From Przewalskia tangutica (lineage: Eukaryota; Streptophyta; Magnoliopsida; Solanales; Solanaceae): a DNA stretch of 64,000 nucleotides. How positions within the stretch are numbered: the first letter of the stretch is position 1; each line of letters begins with the position of its first letter. The notes under the pieces are model-generated. The model ran no database searches and had not been told where the DNA came from. It saw only the letters and a program-made list of their open reading frames with translations. The position numbers and the translations under genes were made by a program. Shown piece by piece: positions 46,660 through 59,833 of this stretch. The DNA is taken from contig CM056728.1 in NCBI GenBank assembly GCA_029844215.1, forward strand, positions 84,381,676 to 84,445,675, given 5' to 3'.

Positions 46660-49600
46660 TGTCACGACCCGATCTCGGGCCCGTGACTGGTGCCTTACCC
46701 CGGGCACCCTAGTGATACAACATCAGAGAAAATCAGCGGAAATAAAATTTAATCAGGAAACAAGAGACAACATAAGAAAACAGCAACCAAAAGCGGTTAC
46801 CTTCGTGAATATACATAAACCGAACAGCCATAATCCTTTACAAACCCCGCCACAACAAGATTTCATGCACTCTAAGAATGTAACAACAACTATGACGGAC
46901 AGTGGCCCGCCATACCCTGAATGTACAAGTACCTACAATGACAGGGACTATACCAAAAGATAAGCCTCCGAGAAACGGAGCTTCCTAACGCCGAATGCGA
47001 TCCATGGCGAGATCAACAATCGGTGTACTCTACCGCGTATGAACGCACTTCAAGGAAGTCGATAACAGTACCAAGTATGTGAAACTGAAAATATCAGAAT
47101 GAAATCACATTTCATCATTTTATAAAACCATTTCGCAATAAGTAAATAGTTAGGTCAGTAAGGGGACGCATATCCCCAGAATAATCACTCACACATAACT
47201 ATGGGTCTCACGACCATAATATAAATCATGCCCGTGGAACTCATTCCTCATCGCCATAGACATGATGTAAAACAACATCCATATGTGAACCTGAACACTA
47301 GATCCTGCCTGCGTCATCAAACCGATCGGGCCAAGTAGAATAGCCAACTACCAGTCCGAAGGCTAGTCATATCCCTTCACGGGCAAGGTACGGAAGCCAA
47401 CTACCAGTCCAAAAGCTAGCCACGCAACTGGCCGAGGCAAGTATCTTAAGCTAACGTACCCTAGCCTACCGTCTCACGAGATATGACCGTGGCAAGTATC
47501 TTAAGCTATCTACCAGAGCCTGCCGATACACGAGAAATGACCAGGACAAGTATCTAAAGTGTGCCTGTAACCACATGTACAAATCAAGCCCGTGATCGCT
47601 CGTCACCGCGACAAGCTTCATGGATTAGCGGTCCATGGACAAATAACATAAACCTCACAATGACCGCATGCCCCGGCATCTTACCTCGGTATAAGCATGG
47701 CCATGAAACCATCCTACTGGAAGCATACCCGTGGACCATCCATCGTGGTCGGATGTCCAAAGGAAATAACAAGATAATACTCAAAGTGGACGATACCGCG
47801 ACCATCCAACGTGTCGGTATGTCCGAAAGAAATAACCAGATAATACTCAAAGTGGGCGATACTGTGGACCATCCAACGTGTCGAGATGTCCAAACAATCA
47901 ATCGATAGCCGACCTCCCGAGAGACACGCAGAGTAGAAACAAAACACTTGCACATCAAAGGCTATCACAACAAGCATAGGCAAGTCAACGTACATTCATT
48001 TTATATCATCAATCCGGGTTTCAACCCCAAAATACTTCAGACTTTCCTTCTTTCAAAATGACCTCTTTTTATGTAAAAGCCAATCGATACTAATACTAGT
48101 AGTATCAAAACACTTTTATTTTCAAACCAAATTTCTTCACCTTCGTAAAAACCTTTACAAGACTTTTAAAATCAAGTACTCTATACTTTTTAAACCAAGT
48201 TCTTTTCTTTTAAAACAACATCAAGTATACTTTTTGAAACCCAAATAACTTACTCTTTTCAAAACAAGTAACCTATACTTAAATCAAGTTACTTCTCTTT
48301 TTCCGAAATCAAGTCGTTTATAAGTCAAGTCTCTTATCTTTTAAAATCAAGTCGTTTAGCTTTCAAAATCAAATCTTTCTTTTATTCTCATAAAGTCGTT
48401 ATAACTAACTTCCCATAAAGCCATTATAACACTTTATGTTTTAAACAAACAAAATCCATTTCACACACGTACGTCTACCGTACTATATAGTTCAAAACAA
48501 TCATGCTCAAGAGTATATGAAGAATCACATACCTCTTCGGCTTAATCCACAAGCCAAGTTGAGTATGCCGCGCGTAGAAGATCCACCTATAATAACCACA
48601 ATAAATCTATCAACCTCTAATTCTCTTCGTAGCATATTCTAAGTAAAATTCCTATTCTACGGAAAATTCGAGACCTCCCCCGCAATCACATAAATAACCT
48701 CCCCTAACAAGGCCCGCTACCAAGCCAACAACTCGAGGATTACACGTCTAACCTGGACGTACACCGCTAACAATAATACTACAAGTCTCATCAGAATACA
48801 CCCAATGTAAATACAGTTCAATCTTTTATAATCATCCTTCCAATATATCTTATACTCAATTCTAAACTACTACAATATGTAATATCCAATTACAATAGGG
48901 GGACAGAGATCATTACCTCGATAAGCCCAAAATTATCCAAGATTATAAGTCGATCCTGAGCAACGTTTAGCTCCAATTCCTTACGCTCCAACCCGCTCCA
49001 AGCGACCCTTAGAAGTTTCTAAACAACTTCTCTAAATACTTCAACCAAGCTATGAAGATTTTTCTAGGGTTTCATTTTGCGACTATTGGAATAAAGTGGT
49101 ATTTCCGGGCTCCTAGTATTGAAATAACTTTTGGAATACTACTAGGGATACTAGGCTAAGGTATTTGGGATTTATACAATAATACATGAAGTATTTTCTA
49201 CACAAGTGGGGGAGGGGGACGAAAACAAGGCTAAAGGGAGGGAGTATTTTTGCCTTGGAAAGTCTTAGTGTGGGATGAAATTACTCTTGCACTAAGGGGG
49301 TATTTATAGAGAATTCAAGGGTCATGATCAAGTCAAGTGTGTGGTCAAGATTGGGCCATGTGTGTGTGGGTCCCACCACACCACATGGCCAACGAAAATG
49401 GTGCCAAGTGCCATGGCCATTTCGGCGAGGGATGTGGCAAGACACTGTCCCACCATTTCGCCAAGGTGCCACGGGGTGACACGTGTCGCCCCTACTCGCC
49501 CAAAATATTTCGTCTTGAAAATATCCAAAATACCAAAATCTCAAAAACAAAGTGGGCCCTACAAAATCAGAATTTCTCCCGTGGGCCCCACGTGACCATT

Positions 49601-49810
49601 TCTGAAAATAAAATCCCAAAATTCTAATATAATCCAAGAAGCCCAAATACCAAATCTGGGAGTCCAATTCCCATTAACGAACCTTTTTTCCTTCACAAAA
49701 CCCGGAAACTTTTCCGTCAAAAAATCACATCTTTCTTTCTTTCCAATATTACTGTCGTATTCTCGTACGTACGTCCTCACATACATACCCTGGAACTACG
49801 GGGTATAACA
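46660..49810 (-). mobile_element. Solo LTR, reverse (3151 bp)
   Basis: Begins TGTCACGACCCGATC and ends GGGGTATAACA. The flanks are ccggg at 46655-46659 and 49811-49815, within the last 20 bases of the host LTR. The reverse-strand U3 carries GACACGTGTC near 49479-49488 and a CACGTGGGGCCCAC block near 49580-49597 (reversed). Confidence 0.93.
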
Positions 49811-49834
49811 CCGGGGTCGGGTCGTGACACATGT

Positions 49835-50103
49835 GTTAAAAGAATGGAAGTGATTATTTTTTTATGGGAAGTGAAGGTGCGAAGAGAGTATCCTTTAGAC
49901 CATGGGTGGGAGCTAATAGTGATGTTATACACGTTAGAGGTGATTCCTCGTTGGCTTGGATTTAAGTATTGCGTGTGTGTTATATTATGGCCATATGTGG
50001 CATAATTGTTTTTGTAAGTATAGTAGTGAAGACTATACCGACGCATGTGTTTTTGGAGACTTAGAAGGAAAATTCGGGACGAATGTTTCTAAGGGGGGAA
50101 AAA
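49835..50103 (+). other. Element A internal 3' end with polypurine tract
   Basis: Continues the match to element 1 (7400-7672) after the solo LTR. The AAGGGGGGAAAAA tract at 50091-50103 abuts the 3' LTR. Confidence 0.85.
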
Positions 50104-50249
50104 TGTTACACCCCGTAGTTCCAGAGTATATATGTGAGGACGTACGTAGGAGAATATAACACTAAGTACGAAAGAGAAGAAAATTTTGAATTTCCGACGG
50201 AAAATATTCCGAACCTCGTGAAGGAAAAAGTTTTATTATTGGGAATTGG

Positions 50250-53200
50250 TGTTACACCCCGTATTTACAGGACATGGTGTAAGAACGTACGTAAGAACTC
50301 ACAGTGTTAAGATTTGAGACTTGTAAAAATTTCTCGGAATTATGAAATTTTCGGAAAACGTATTATTATGACGAATGGGAGGCCGACATGTGTCACCCCC
50401 CTTAAATGATGCCTTGGACGAAATCTTGCAAGGGCAAGAGGGTCATTGGACCTTGGTTAGCAAGACAAGTCTTGCAAGTAGTAGCTTGACAATATTGACT
50501 AAGTCAAAGGAGTCAATTAGTCTTGATATTTAGCAAGAGCTCATCCTAGCCACCCAAATGTTTGTATCTTGACCCTCCATGTCCCTATTTAATACTAGTA
50601 GTAGTGAGACAAGTTCCATACTTAGCCATATTTGCACAAAAAATTGAAGAACATAGAGGGAAGCTCACGGGTTCCTCTTGGAAGAAAAGGAAAAATCTTT
50701 GATCCTTGTTCTTTTAGCTCCCCACTTTAAACCAAGGTTCTTATGTGTATTGTAAACATATCTCAATAGAAAAATCCCGAAAAAAGAGAGTTTTCGGGTT
50801 AGTCGCAAAACGAAAACCTAGTTGTCCTTCTAGGTTTTGGATTGGAAGTTTGAAGGGAAGTTGTTGGTATGGTTCTAAGGGTCTCAACAAGCGGATTGAA
50901 GTGTCTTGGAGAGGCTCAAAACTACTAGGAGCGACTTCGGATTTGGAATTGGATTAAGAATCGTTAAGGTATAATCTTGTCTTTTAAGGTATTACAAGAT
51001 TATATATTTATATTGTTGTTGTTAGCTTTACATGTTGATAGCATGAAGTTGGTATGATGAAGTTTATAAGTATTATGGATTGATAGTAGCCTTGGAAATC
51101 CGAAATGTAATGTAAGCCATGTTAAGTTGGATTACCATTTAGTCGATATTAGAATCGTCGCATGTTGTTGACTTGAAGATTATGGTAGTTATAATCAAAT
51201 GCGACTTGATATCATGTTATGCTACCAATTTGGATTGAAATGGAAATTTGATAAGAATTGGTATTGTTGTATTCTTTATGGCCGAAAATTGGACTAGTAA
51301 CTGTATTAGCTTGTTATCATTTGTGGGGCGGAATTTTACACGTCTAGTAGGCGTGTAATCCCCTATTGATTAATTGCTTTGATTGTGCCTTAAATGTGGC
51401 GTGTTTGGTTATTGTATTCGGCCTTGAAAAAGGTGGCAAAGTGAGTAGAAACAAAGGAGGTGCTGTCCGATTTTCCGTAGAATTTAGTGACTTAGCACTT
51501 AGAATATTCTACGATTGAGATAAGAGGTTAATGGACGTATGGTGACCATTATAGGTTGAAGTACTAAGTATAGCGTATCCTACTTGAAGAATGGAATAGC
51601 TCAAGGTTGAAGTACTTTGGAGCATTTTGCTACTTGTCGACAATCGTCGCGAGGTATGTGAACCTCTTCCTTCCTTTGGCATGATTCTATGTATGGAATA
51701 TACCTGTGGTATCATTTCATGTTTCCTGTTACTCTTAGAAGTTAAGAGGTAGTTGTGTGATCTACTCTATGTAGAACTTTTCCTATCTTTAAGCATGACT
51801 AGTTGCACGTATGTAGTACGGTAGACGTACAAGACTTTGACATTCTTTGCTAGCCTTATAAAATGCCAAGTCGGGTGAGTTAGGAAGTTAACTCACTTCT
51901 TTGAAAATATTAAGGATGTCTTAAGTCTTAGTAAAGTTAAGGGGCTTGAAGAGTTTTGAAGTATGTGATACTTGTTCCGTTTTAAACGTATAAGTCCCTT
52001 GGATAGGAAATTGTTTTTGACTAAGGCATAAAGTGAATATAACGGCTTTATGGGAAGTTAGTTATATTTGCTTTATGGAAAGATAAATGACTTGTTTTTA
52101 ATGAAAAGGCAACTTGATTTTAAGGCATCAATTGCCTAAGGTTTTATAATAAAAGCGAGTCACTTGAGTTCAAAAGGTTAAGAGACTAATTGTATTTTTG
52201 AAAGTTAAGAGAATTGATTTGAAAGTATTTAATACTTGGTTTCAAAAAGTAGAAGTCTCTTGGTTATAAAAGGAATGAGTTGGTCTAAAACCATAAAGGG
52301 TTATAACGGCTTTATGGGAAGTTGGTTATAACGGCTTTATGGAAGGTTAAAGAATGGTTTTCTTGAGAATGTAAGTAATGAGATGATTTGAAATAAAGGA
52401 GGCAAACTGTTTTTAAGGTACCGATTGCTTAGGGTTTTAAGAAAGAAGTCACTTGTTTTAGAAGCGGTAATTGTATTTCTAAAAGGTATTGTGACTTGTC
52501 TTGAAAGGTGGATAGGACTTGATACTATAGTTGTTAGTATCAGGCGAGATACCTTTACGCGCACTATATGACATTATCGACCCAGAATGGGCGGGCGATA
52601 CCTACGCGCACTATATGACATTATCGACCCAGAATGGGCCGGCGATACCTTCAGGCGCACTATATGACATTATCGACCCGAGAATGGGCCGCGATACCTT
52701 ACGCGCACTATATGACATTATCGACCGAGAATGGGCCGGGCGATACCTTCAGGCGCACTATATGACATTATCGACCGAGAATGGGCAGGCGGTATACCTT
52801 ACGCGACTATATGACATTATCGACCGAGAATGGGCCGCAGTATACCTTACGCGACTATATGATATTATCGACCGAGAATGGGCGGGCGAGATACCTTTAC
52901 GCGCACTATGACATTATCGACCGAGAATGGGCGGCGATACCTTTACGCGCACTATGTGACCTTGATCGCCCCGCATCGGGCGGGTAGTGGAGTGCCCTCC
53001 TAAAAGGGCCGGATTATACATATGAAAGATAAGTAAGTTATACAGTAATGAACTTAATGATTTTTCCTAATCATGTACGTAAGAATGTGGCTATAGCTTT
53101 TTATTGAGAATGTTAAAGATAATAAGGTGCGATTAAGTTCATAAGTGGTAATGACACGGCAGGATCCGTATGTATTTTTATACTTGTCCTTGTCATTCTT

Positions 53201-53691
53201 TTGCTGATTATGATCCATTTCTTATGCGTTATTTCTGCTCCATATTCGACTGTTAGATCGATTTCTTCGGCCCCGAAGTGCGTTAAATGCCCGCAGGTTT
53301 TAGGTACCAGGTTGGTGATCCTTGCTCTTAGGATCTCGGTTGATTTTGAGAAAGCTCCATTTGCTCGGAGGCTTAGCTCTTGTGCGGTTTTCCGAGGTAG
53401 TAGATTCATGTATATTCGTGGTATGGCGGGCCCTGTCCCGCCACAATGGTTATGTTAAAACTCTTAGAGTGCAGAGTCACATATTGTGGGTCAGTTTGTA
53501 AAAGAAAGGAGGCAACTGCTTCGGTTGTATTTATATATGTTCAGGAAGGTAGCCCTATCGGCTAACCTGTTGTTTTACTTCCGATGTTTTATTTATAAGT
53601 TTCATGTATGTTCCGCTGATTTTCTCTGATGTTTACCTGTAAGGGTGCCCAGGTAGGGCACCAGTCGCGGTCCCGGGGTCGGGTCGTGACA
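50250..53691 (+). mobile_element. Solo LTR, forward (3442 bp)
   Basis: Begins TGTTACACCCCGTATTTAC and ends GTGACA. The flanks are attgg at 50245-50249 and 53692-53696. Element A LTR sequence is continuous across it. Confidence 0.94.
52535..52975 (+). repeat. Minisatellite, 47-50 bp unit, about 9 copies
   Basis: GACATTATCGACC recurs at 52569, 52616, 52666, 52713, 52763, 52812, about 52860 and about 52909. Each is followed by AGAATGGGC and GATACCTT. It occupies the same place in its LTR as the 48-bp array in the neighbouring subfamily. Confidence 0.93.
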
Positions 53692-55104
53692 ATTGGATTC
53701 TCAATTTTGGTATTTGGACTTCTCGGAATATAAGAGAATTATGTATTTTATTTTCCAGAATTGGTCACGTGGGGCCCACTGGAGAAATTTACGATTTTGT
53801 GGGGCCCACATTATTTTCGAGAGTTTGGCCATTATGGATGTTTTTGGGAGATGTAAATATTTTGGACGAATAGGAGGGCGACACATGTCACCCCATATGG
53901 CCCTTGTTGGCCGAAATCTAGTGCCAAGTGGCTAAGTGTGGGCTAGATATTTTGTTGGACAAGTGGACTAGTGGGGCCCACACACAAGTGTCCACAATCT
54001 CATCCACACATTTGTTTTAATCCTAGCCCTTGGTTGTCTTATACATACACACCTTGTGGATGAAGTCTTCAACACTTAGAATAATTGTCAAGTACTACTC
54101 CCTCCCTTCCTAGTGCTCTCGACCATGGGCCATGATCTTGACCAAAAGTTGTCCAAAAATTCTTAAACTCTTAAGTGTTCTTTCTTGATGTGTTAGGAAG
54201 GTTATTAACCAAGTGTTAGACAAGACTTCACACCCCTAGCCTAAGAATCACCCCTTGGCCGAAACCTACAAGGTTTGAAACCTAAAGTGTTCTTCACTTT
54301 TTGAAGTTGGATCTTGAAGATGAGTTGGTTAGGAGCTTCTAAGGGTTATTTGGAGCGGATTGGAACGTAAGGAATAGGAGCTAAACTTGCTACGGATCGA
54401 CTTTTAGTTCTTGGATTATTTTGGGCTTTTTGAGGTAATGAACTTTGTCCTCTTTGTGAAGTTGGATATTATATATGTTGGTAGTATATAAATGAGTATG
54501 TGATACATGGAAGGAGGATGAAAAAGATTTGGACCTTGTTAAGTTGCTAAATCGAGAACTTGACATGCTAGCCATTAAAATGGTAAAAACGTTACCTATT
54601 ACATGTTGACAGTTAATAACAAAGTTATTAAAACTTATATAAAGATTGGAATATAAGTTGGAAGACTAAAGAAGTAATTCCGGCATGCTAGCCGAAAATT
54701 GGATAAGTTTGATTGTGGTAGTTGGCCAAGAACACCAACTAATGGACTGTATTTATATTGGACTGTATTTACATTGGACTGTTTTTACTTTGGACTAATG
54801 GACTGTTTTGTATATTGTGGGGCAGAATTTTACACGTCCAGTTAGGCGTGTAATCCCCTTTAGTATTGTTGTATTATTGCGCCTTAAATGTGGCATGTTG
54901 GTTATTGAATATCAGGCCTTGAAAAAGGTGGAAAAGTACGTAAAAACAGGGGAAGTGCTGCCCGATTTTCCGTAGAATAAGAGACCCTATACTTAGAAAT
55001 ATTCTACGAAGAAATCTAGACGTTGATAAACGTATTTGATTATTATAGGTTGATATTCTACGCGCGGCATATTCGACTTGGCAAGTGGATTAGCCGAGGA
55101 GGTA

Positions 55105-58100
55105 TGTTACACCCCGGAATTAAAGGACAAGTATACGAGAATAGACGCGAGAACACAAGACTTGAAAATTGGTACGAAAGAAAGAATTGTTTTTCCGAGG
55201 GAAAATCTTCCGAACTTCGGAAGGGAAAAATGTTCGTTGATGCGAATTGGATTCTCAAAATACATTATTGGAAGATTACGGAATTTATTAACATTGTGGA
55301 AATTTAATTACGGATTTGGTCACGTAGGGCCCACCCGAGAAATATTACGTTTTGTGGGGCCCACGAGGGTTACGAAATTTTATGGACGAATGGGAGGGTG
55401 ACATGTGTCAACCCCACATGGGCTTGTTCGAAATGGACCAAGGGTGTTAAGGTCAATTGACAAGCTTATATGATCAAGTCTTGACTAAGCTAGAGCTTGA
55501 GATAATTGACTAAGTCAATGAGCCACTAGACTAGATGTTTAAATGAAATTCATCCAAGCCACACAAATGTTTTAATCTAGACCCTCCATTGCATTATATA
55601 ATCACCCTAAGTAGCAAGACTTGTCTCCACACTTAGAAAAAATTTCAAGAAAGTCTTGTGCAAGCTAACAAGCTCTCGGGTTTGAGCACTATCCAAGAAG
55701 AAATATTTTCGTTAGTTGTTCAATAATTCCAATACTTTAAACCAAGGTTTCTAAGGGTATTGTAAGGGTGTCTCAATAGAAAGATCCCGGAAAAACAACG
55801 TTTTCACGTTAGTCGCAAGGCGAAAACCTAAGGTGTTCTTCAACTTTGAAGTTGGAAATTGAAGGAAAGTTGTTTGTGAACTTCTAAGGGCTTCAAGTGG
55901 CGGATTGGAGTGTCAAGGAAAGGAGCTAAGTTGCTAAGGAGCGACTTCGGATCTTGAAGTCGGATTAGGGCTTATCAAGGTAACCATTTTGTCGTTTTAA
56001 TGATAAAGGATTACTTATTGTTGTAGTTATGGTTATTAACAAGCATGAGGTATATATTATGAAGTTTGATAAGTGTTATGGATATTGGAAACACTAATCC
56101 GAAAGTTGCATGTTTTGCCTTAAGATTGTAATTCAATTTAGTTATTAGTTTTAGTCGTCGCATGTTATATAAAGAAGGGATTATAGTTGTTAGAGTTGTT
56201 TGCGACTATATAACATGTTAGGACGGCATTATTGATTGAAAGGAATTGGAAAGAAATAGATGTTGTTGTTGTCCTTGATATTGCCGAATATTGCCTAAAG
56301 TTATTGGACGGTTTTATATTAATTGTGGGGCAGAATTTTACACGTCATGTTAAGGCATGTAATCCCCTTTGAATTGTTGGATTGTTGCGCCTTAAATGTG
56401 ATATGTTGGTTATTGATTTTCGGGCCTTGAAAAAGGTGGAAAAGTACGTAGAAACAAAGGAAGTGCTGCCCAATTTTCCGTAGAATAAGAGACATTACAC
56501 TTAGTATGATTCTACGAGTTGATAGACATGTTATGATTAATATAGGTTGAAGTACTACGAGTAGTGTATTCTACTTGAAGGGTGGAAAAGCTAGCAAGGA
56601 TAAAGTACTTGGGAGCATTTTGCAACTTGTCGCTAGTCGTCGCGAGGTATGTGAACCTCTTCCTCCTTTTGGCATGATCCTACGTATGAAATAGCCATGT
56701 GATATTATTTCATGATTCCTTCTACTCTTAGAAGTTAAGAAGTATCCACGTTGTTGATTCTAAGTTAAAGGTATGTCTAAATTAGCCTAAGTCCTTATCA
56801 AGTCTTATGGGGGATGTTGGTAAGAAGGGTTAGGAAGTTATGAAGTGTGAATTAAAGCTTTGTGCCTTGATTTATTTAAAGTAAGTAAGTTGATTTACGT
56901 TTGAAAATGACTTGAATTTATATGTGAAAAGGGGATTGATTTTAAAAGTGGGAGTTATATGATTTTAAAGAGGATAAGCTACTTGGTTTTGGAAGGGTAT
57001 GAAACTTTATTTTTCAAGTTATGGGACTTGATTTCTAAAGTATAGATGACATGATTTTATAAGTATAAGTAAATGGACTTTAAAGAGTGTATGCTACGAA
57101 GTTTTAAGACTATGAACTTTGATTTTATAAGTGGAAATGACTAAATTTTAAAAAGTATGGCTTCTTAATTTATTTCAAAAGTTAAGAAGATGGTTTCCAA
57201 AAGAGTATGTGACTTGAGCTTTAAAAAGAAAGGAGTTTTATGATTCTTTTTAAGTATGTATGTACGTAGTATTTTTGGGTTTAGTTTCCCTAATGTTGCA
57301 AGAATAAAAGTGTCTTAAGTTCTCTAAAATGAAAGGTTGTTATAATATCTTTATGGGAAGTTGTTATGACGACTTAAGAAGAAGTGAAAAGATGGTTTAA
57401 AAATGTTATGTAAGGAAAAGATACACCGAGCCTACAAAAGGGCCGGATTATGTTATGAGATACACCGAGCCTACAAATAGGCCGGATTATGTTATGAGAT
57501 ACACCGAGCCTACACATAGGTCGAATTACTCCTTATTACCCCGAGCCTACACATAGGCCGGGTTACATCATCTTACACCGAGCCCCACAGGCGGGCCGGA
57601 TTATGCTACATGATTCCACAGTACACCGAGCCCCACAGGCGGGCCGGATTATGTCACATGATTCATCAGTACACCGTGTCCCGCAAATGGGCCGGATTAC
57701 GTTATCACGTATGGATAATCAAAGCAAGCTCCTAAATAAGAAGTCCCTCCATAAAGGGCCGAATTATGTTATGTAAGATATGTAAGTTATGTGAAAAAAC
57801 TTGATTGAATTCTTAAGTATGTATGTAAGAATATGATGATTAATTCTTAGTGAAAGAAGGAAAAGAACGGTTAATGTACGATTGATTTCAGGAGTTAAAA
57901 TGGCACGGTAGGATCTGGTATTTCATTTTTATACTTTCCCCTGTCATTCTTTTATACAGTTATGATTTGGTTACTGTACCTTATTTCTGTTCCATACTAA
58001 ATTTTTGTTATCGACCCTTCGAAGCTGCGTTCATGCCCGCAGGTGTTAGGTACACATGTTGGTGATCCTTGCTCTTAGGATCTCTGTTCAGTTTTTGGGA

Positions 58101-58441
58101 AGAAGCTCCATTCACTCCGGAGGCTTATCTTTTGGGTACGGTTTTCCTGATGTTGTAGATTTATGTACATTCAGGGGTATGGAGGGGCCCTGTCCCGCCA
58201 CAGTTGTAATTCTTAGAGGTCTGTAGTCATATCTTGTGGGTCGGTTTGTAAAGAAGAAGGATGTAACTGCGTTTGGTTAAGTATATGTATATGTGTCCAG
58301 GGAGGTAGCCTTATCGGCTAACCTGTTGTTTAATTCTTGTTGATTTATTTTATAAGTTTCATGTATGTTCTGTTGATTATCTCTGATGTATACCTGTAAG
58401 GGTGCGGGTAGGGCACGATCGCGAGCAGGCGGGTCGTGACA
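55105..58441 (+). repeat. Element C, first LTR (3337 bp)
   Basis: Begins TGTTACACCCCGGAATT. G-box/GGGCCCAC near 55320-55336, second GGGGCCCAC near 55355-55363, and a TATATAA box near 55595. The array of 38-48 bp CCGAGCC units lies at 57424-57680. The terminal hairpin stretch near 58402-58425 is shorter than in other LTRs. Confidence 0.92.
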
Positions 58442-58445
58442 AAAG

Positions 58446-58457
58446 TGGTATCAGAGC
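58446..58457 (+). other. Primer binding site of element C
   Basis: Perfect TGGTATCAGAGC four bases after the LTR end. Confidence 0.92.
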
Positions 58458-58648
58458 AGTTAGTCCTCGGAAAATGTCTACAGACCGTGTCTAGTAGAGT
58501 CTTGATTATCGGTGTGTTGTGCGCCACATCTATAATCAGGAGGCTGCAGGACATTTAGGATTGGTTTCCATTCTTCTCTCTCTGAGATCGTGCAGTAGAG
58601 CTGTCTTATTAGGTTGAATCCGCCCGACCTATTCTTATGTATCGGTAT

Positions 58649-59833
58649 GCCTCGCGGAAGGCAACGAGGCCCGGAAGGGCAAAGCGGCGTGGAGAGCTGC
58701 TAGTGGTGCACATAAGGTTACTAGAACTCAGTCCCAGACTATGCCTGAGGTTGTGGTCCAGGCGGCGAGTTCGATTACCGCGATATTAGAGGAGCCGAAG
58801 CGATCGCGACTCAGGGATTCCGATACACTGAGCCTCGATTCGCGGCCCGGGCGGAGTATAGAATTATGGAGAGCGGTCAGGTTATTGACTAGTATAGTGG
58901 TAGGGCGTGGCAAACGAGTATGTAGATAACCCTAGAGCCGACAGTTTGAGGATTTGGGATTTTCTGGGTTGTAGTCCACCCGAGTTCTATGGTTCGAGAT
59001 CTGAGGATGATCCTCAGGAGTTTATTCGGCAGATACAGCGGACTATGCAGATGCTTAGGGCCTTGGAGACCGAGTCAGTGGTGCTAGATTCTTACCGGTT
59101 ACGCGATATTGCGTTGAACTGGTTTGAGTCATGGGAAGCTGCAGGGGTATGGGTGCTCACTCCGGTATTTGGGATGAGTTCACGAGGCCTTTCTTGATCA
59201 CTTTTGCCTCACGAGATGAGGAGAGCACGTGTTGATAGGTTCTTGTCATTGAGGCGAGAATGGGAGCACCATCGTGAGTCTGACAACGAGTTTGACTCGT
59301 TGGCGGTATGCACACTATTGTGGTGACATATGGTGATAGAGTTCATCGCTATGTTATGGGGCTAGACCGCTATATGATCACGCTTGCACAGGAGTGGCTC
59401 TTGACGGTATGAATATTGCCGGGGATGCGGACATATGCACGAGGATTGAGGGAGAGAGAGGACCAGCGGACCAGGCCGGCCAAGATGGCGGGGCAGCGAG
59501 TTGAGGTGATTTTGGCGGAGAGCCTCAGCGAGTTAGGTCTACATTTCAGCCTGAGTGCTCCTTCCCGATTTTACGGTAGGAGGTTGGATCAGCCGGTAAG
59601 TCGGGAGGTCGAGCTCGAGTTTGATTCACGTGCACATGGGTTCTAGGCAGTCGGGACCACTCTTCCCTCAGTGTTCACAATGTGGCCGACATCACCATGG
59701 GGAATGTCGTCGTGCTACTGGTGCCTGTTTTACCTGTGGCCGTCAGGGCCATATGTTGAGGGATTGTCCTAGTAGGAGGGTTACAGGAGGGATAGCACAG
59801 TCTACAGGATCAGTTGCGGCCTTCAATAGCTAG
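58649..59833 (+). pseudogene. Gag of element C, interrupted by frameshifts
   Basis: The start ATGCCTCG at 58649 aligns with the element A gag start but shifts frame at once. Frame 58741-58929 resumes with MPEVVVQAASS. Frame 58907-59197 is the gag core: SLRIWDFLGCSPPEFYGSRS, then DDPQEFIRQIQRTMQML and LRDIALNWFESW, matching the retrotransposon gag domain. After more shifts, frame 59621-59833 carries a Cys/His cluster (CSQCGRHHHGEC) and the zinc knuckle CFTCGRQGHMLRDC (C-x2-C-x4-H-x4-C). The whole would be about 390 residues. All parts are present in order, separated by several small indels, so it is either a recent pseudogene or an intact gene with sequence errors. No pol follows. Confidence 0.88.

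Larger units (their letters stand above)
43118..49829 (+). mobile_element. Solo LTR, forward, split by another solo LTR
   Basis: Begins TGTTACACCCCGTAATTCC and ends GTGACA; the flanks are catgt at 43113-43117 and 49830-49834. It is about 3.56 kb after removing 46660-49810. It is closest to the element C LTRs. It sits in the internal region of element A between the shared block and the polypurine tract. Confidence 0.92.
50104..55104 (+). repeat. Element A 3' LTR, first part, interrupted
   Basis: Matches 22174-23716. Interrupted by a solo LTR at 50250-53691 and again at 55105 by element C; the rest lies outside the window. The agreement with the 5' LTR is high throughout 53692-55104, including the TATA region near 54042. 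Confidence 0.9.

Noticed and set aside
52531..52987. 126-codon repetitive frame
   Set aside because: A by-product of the 47-50 bp minisatellite; the unit length varies, so the frame shifts between copies.
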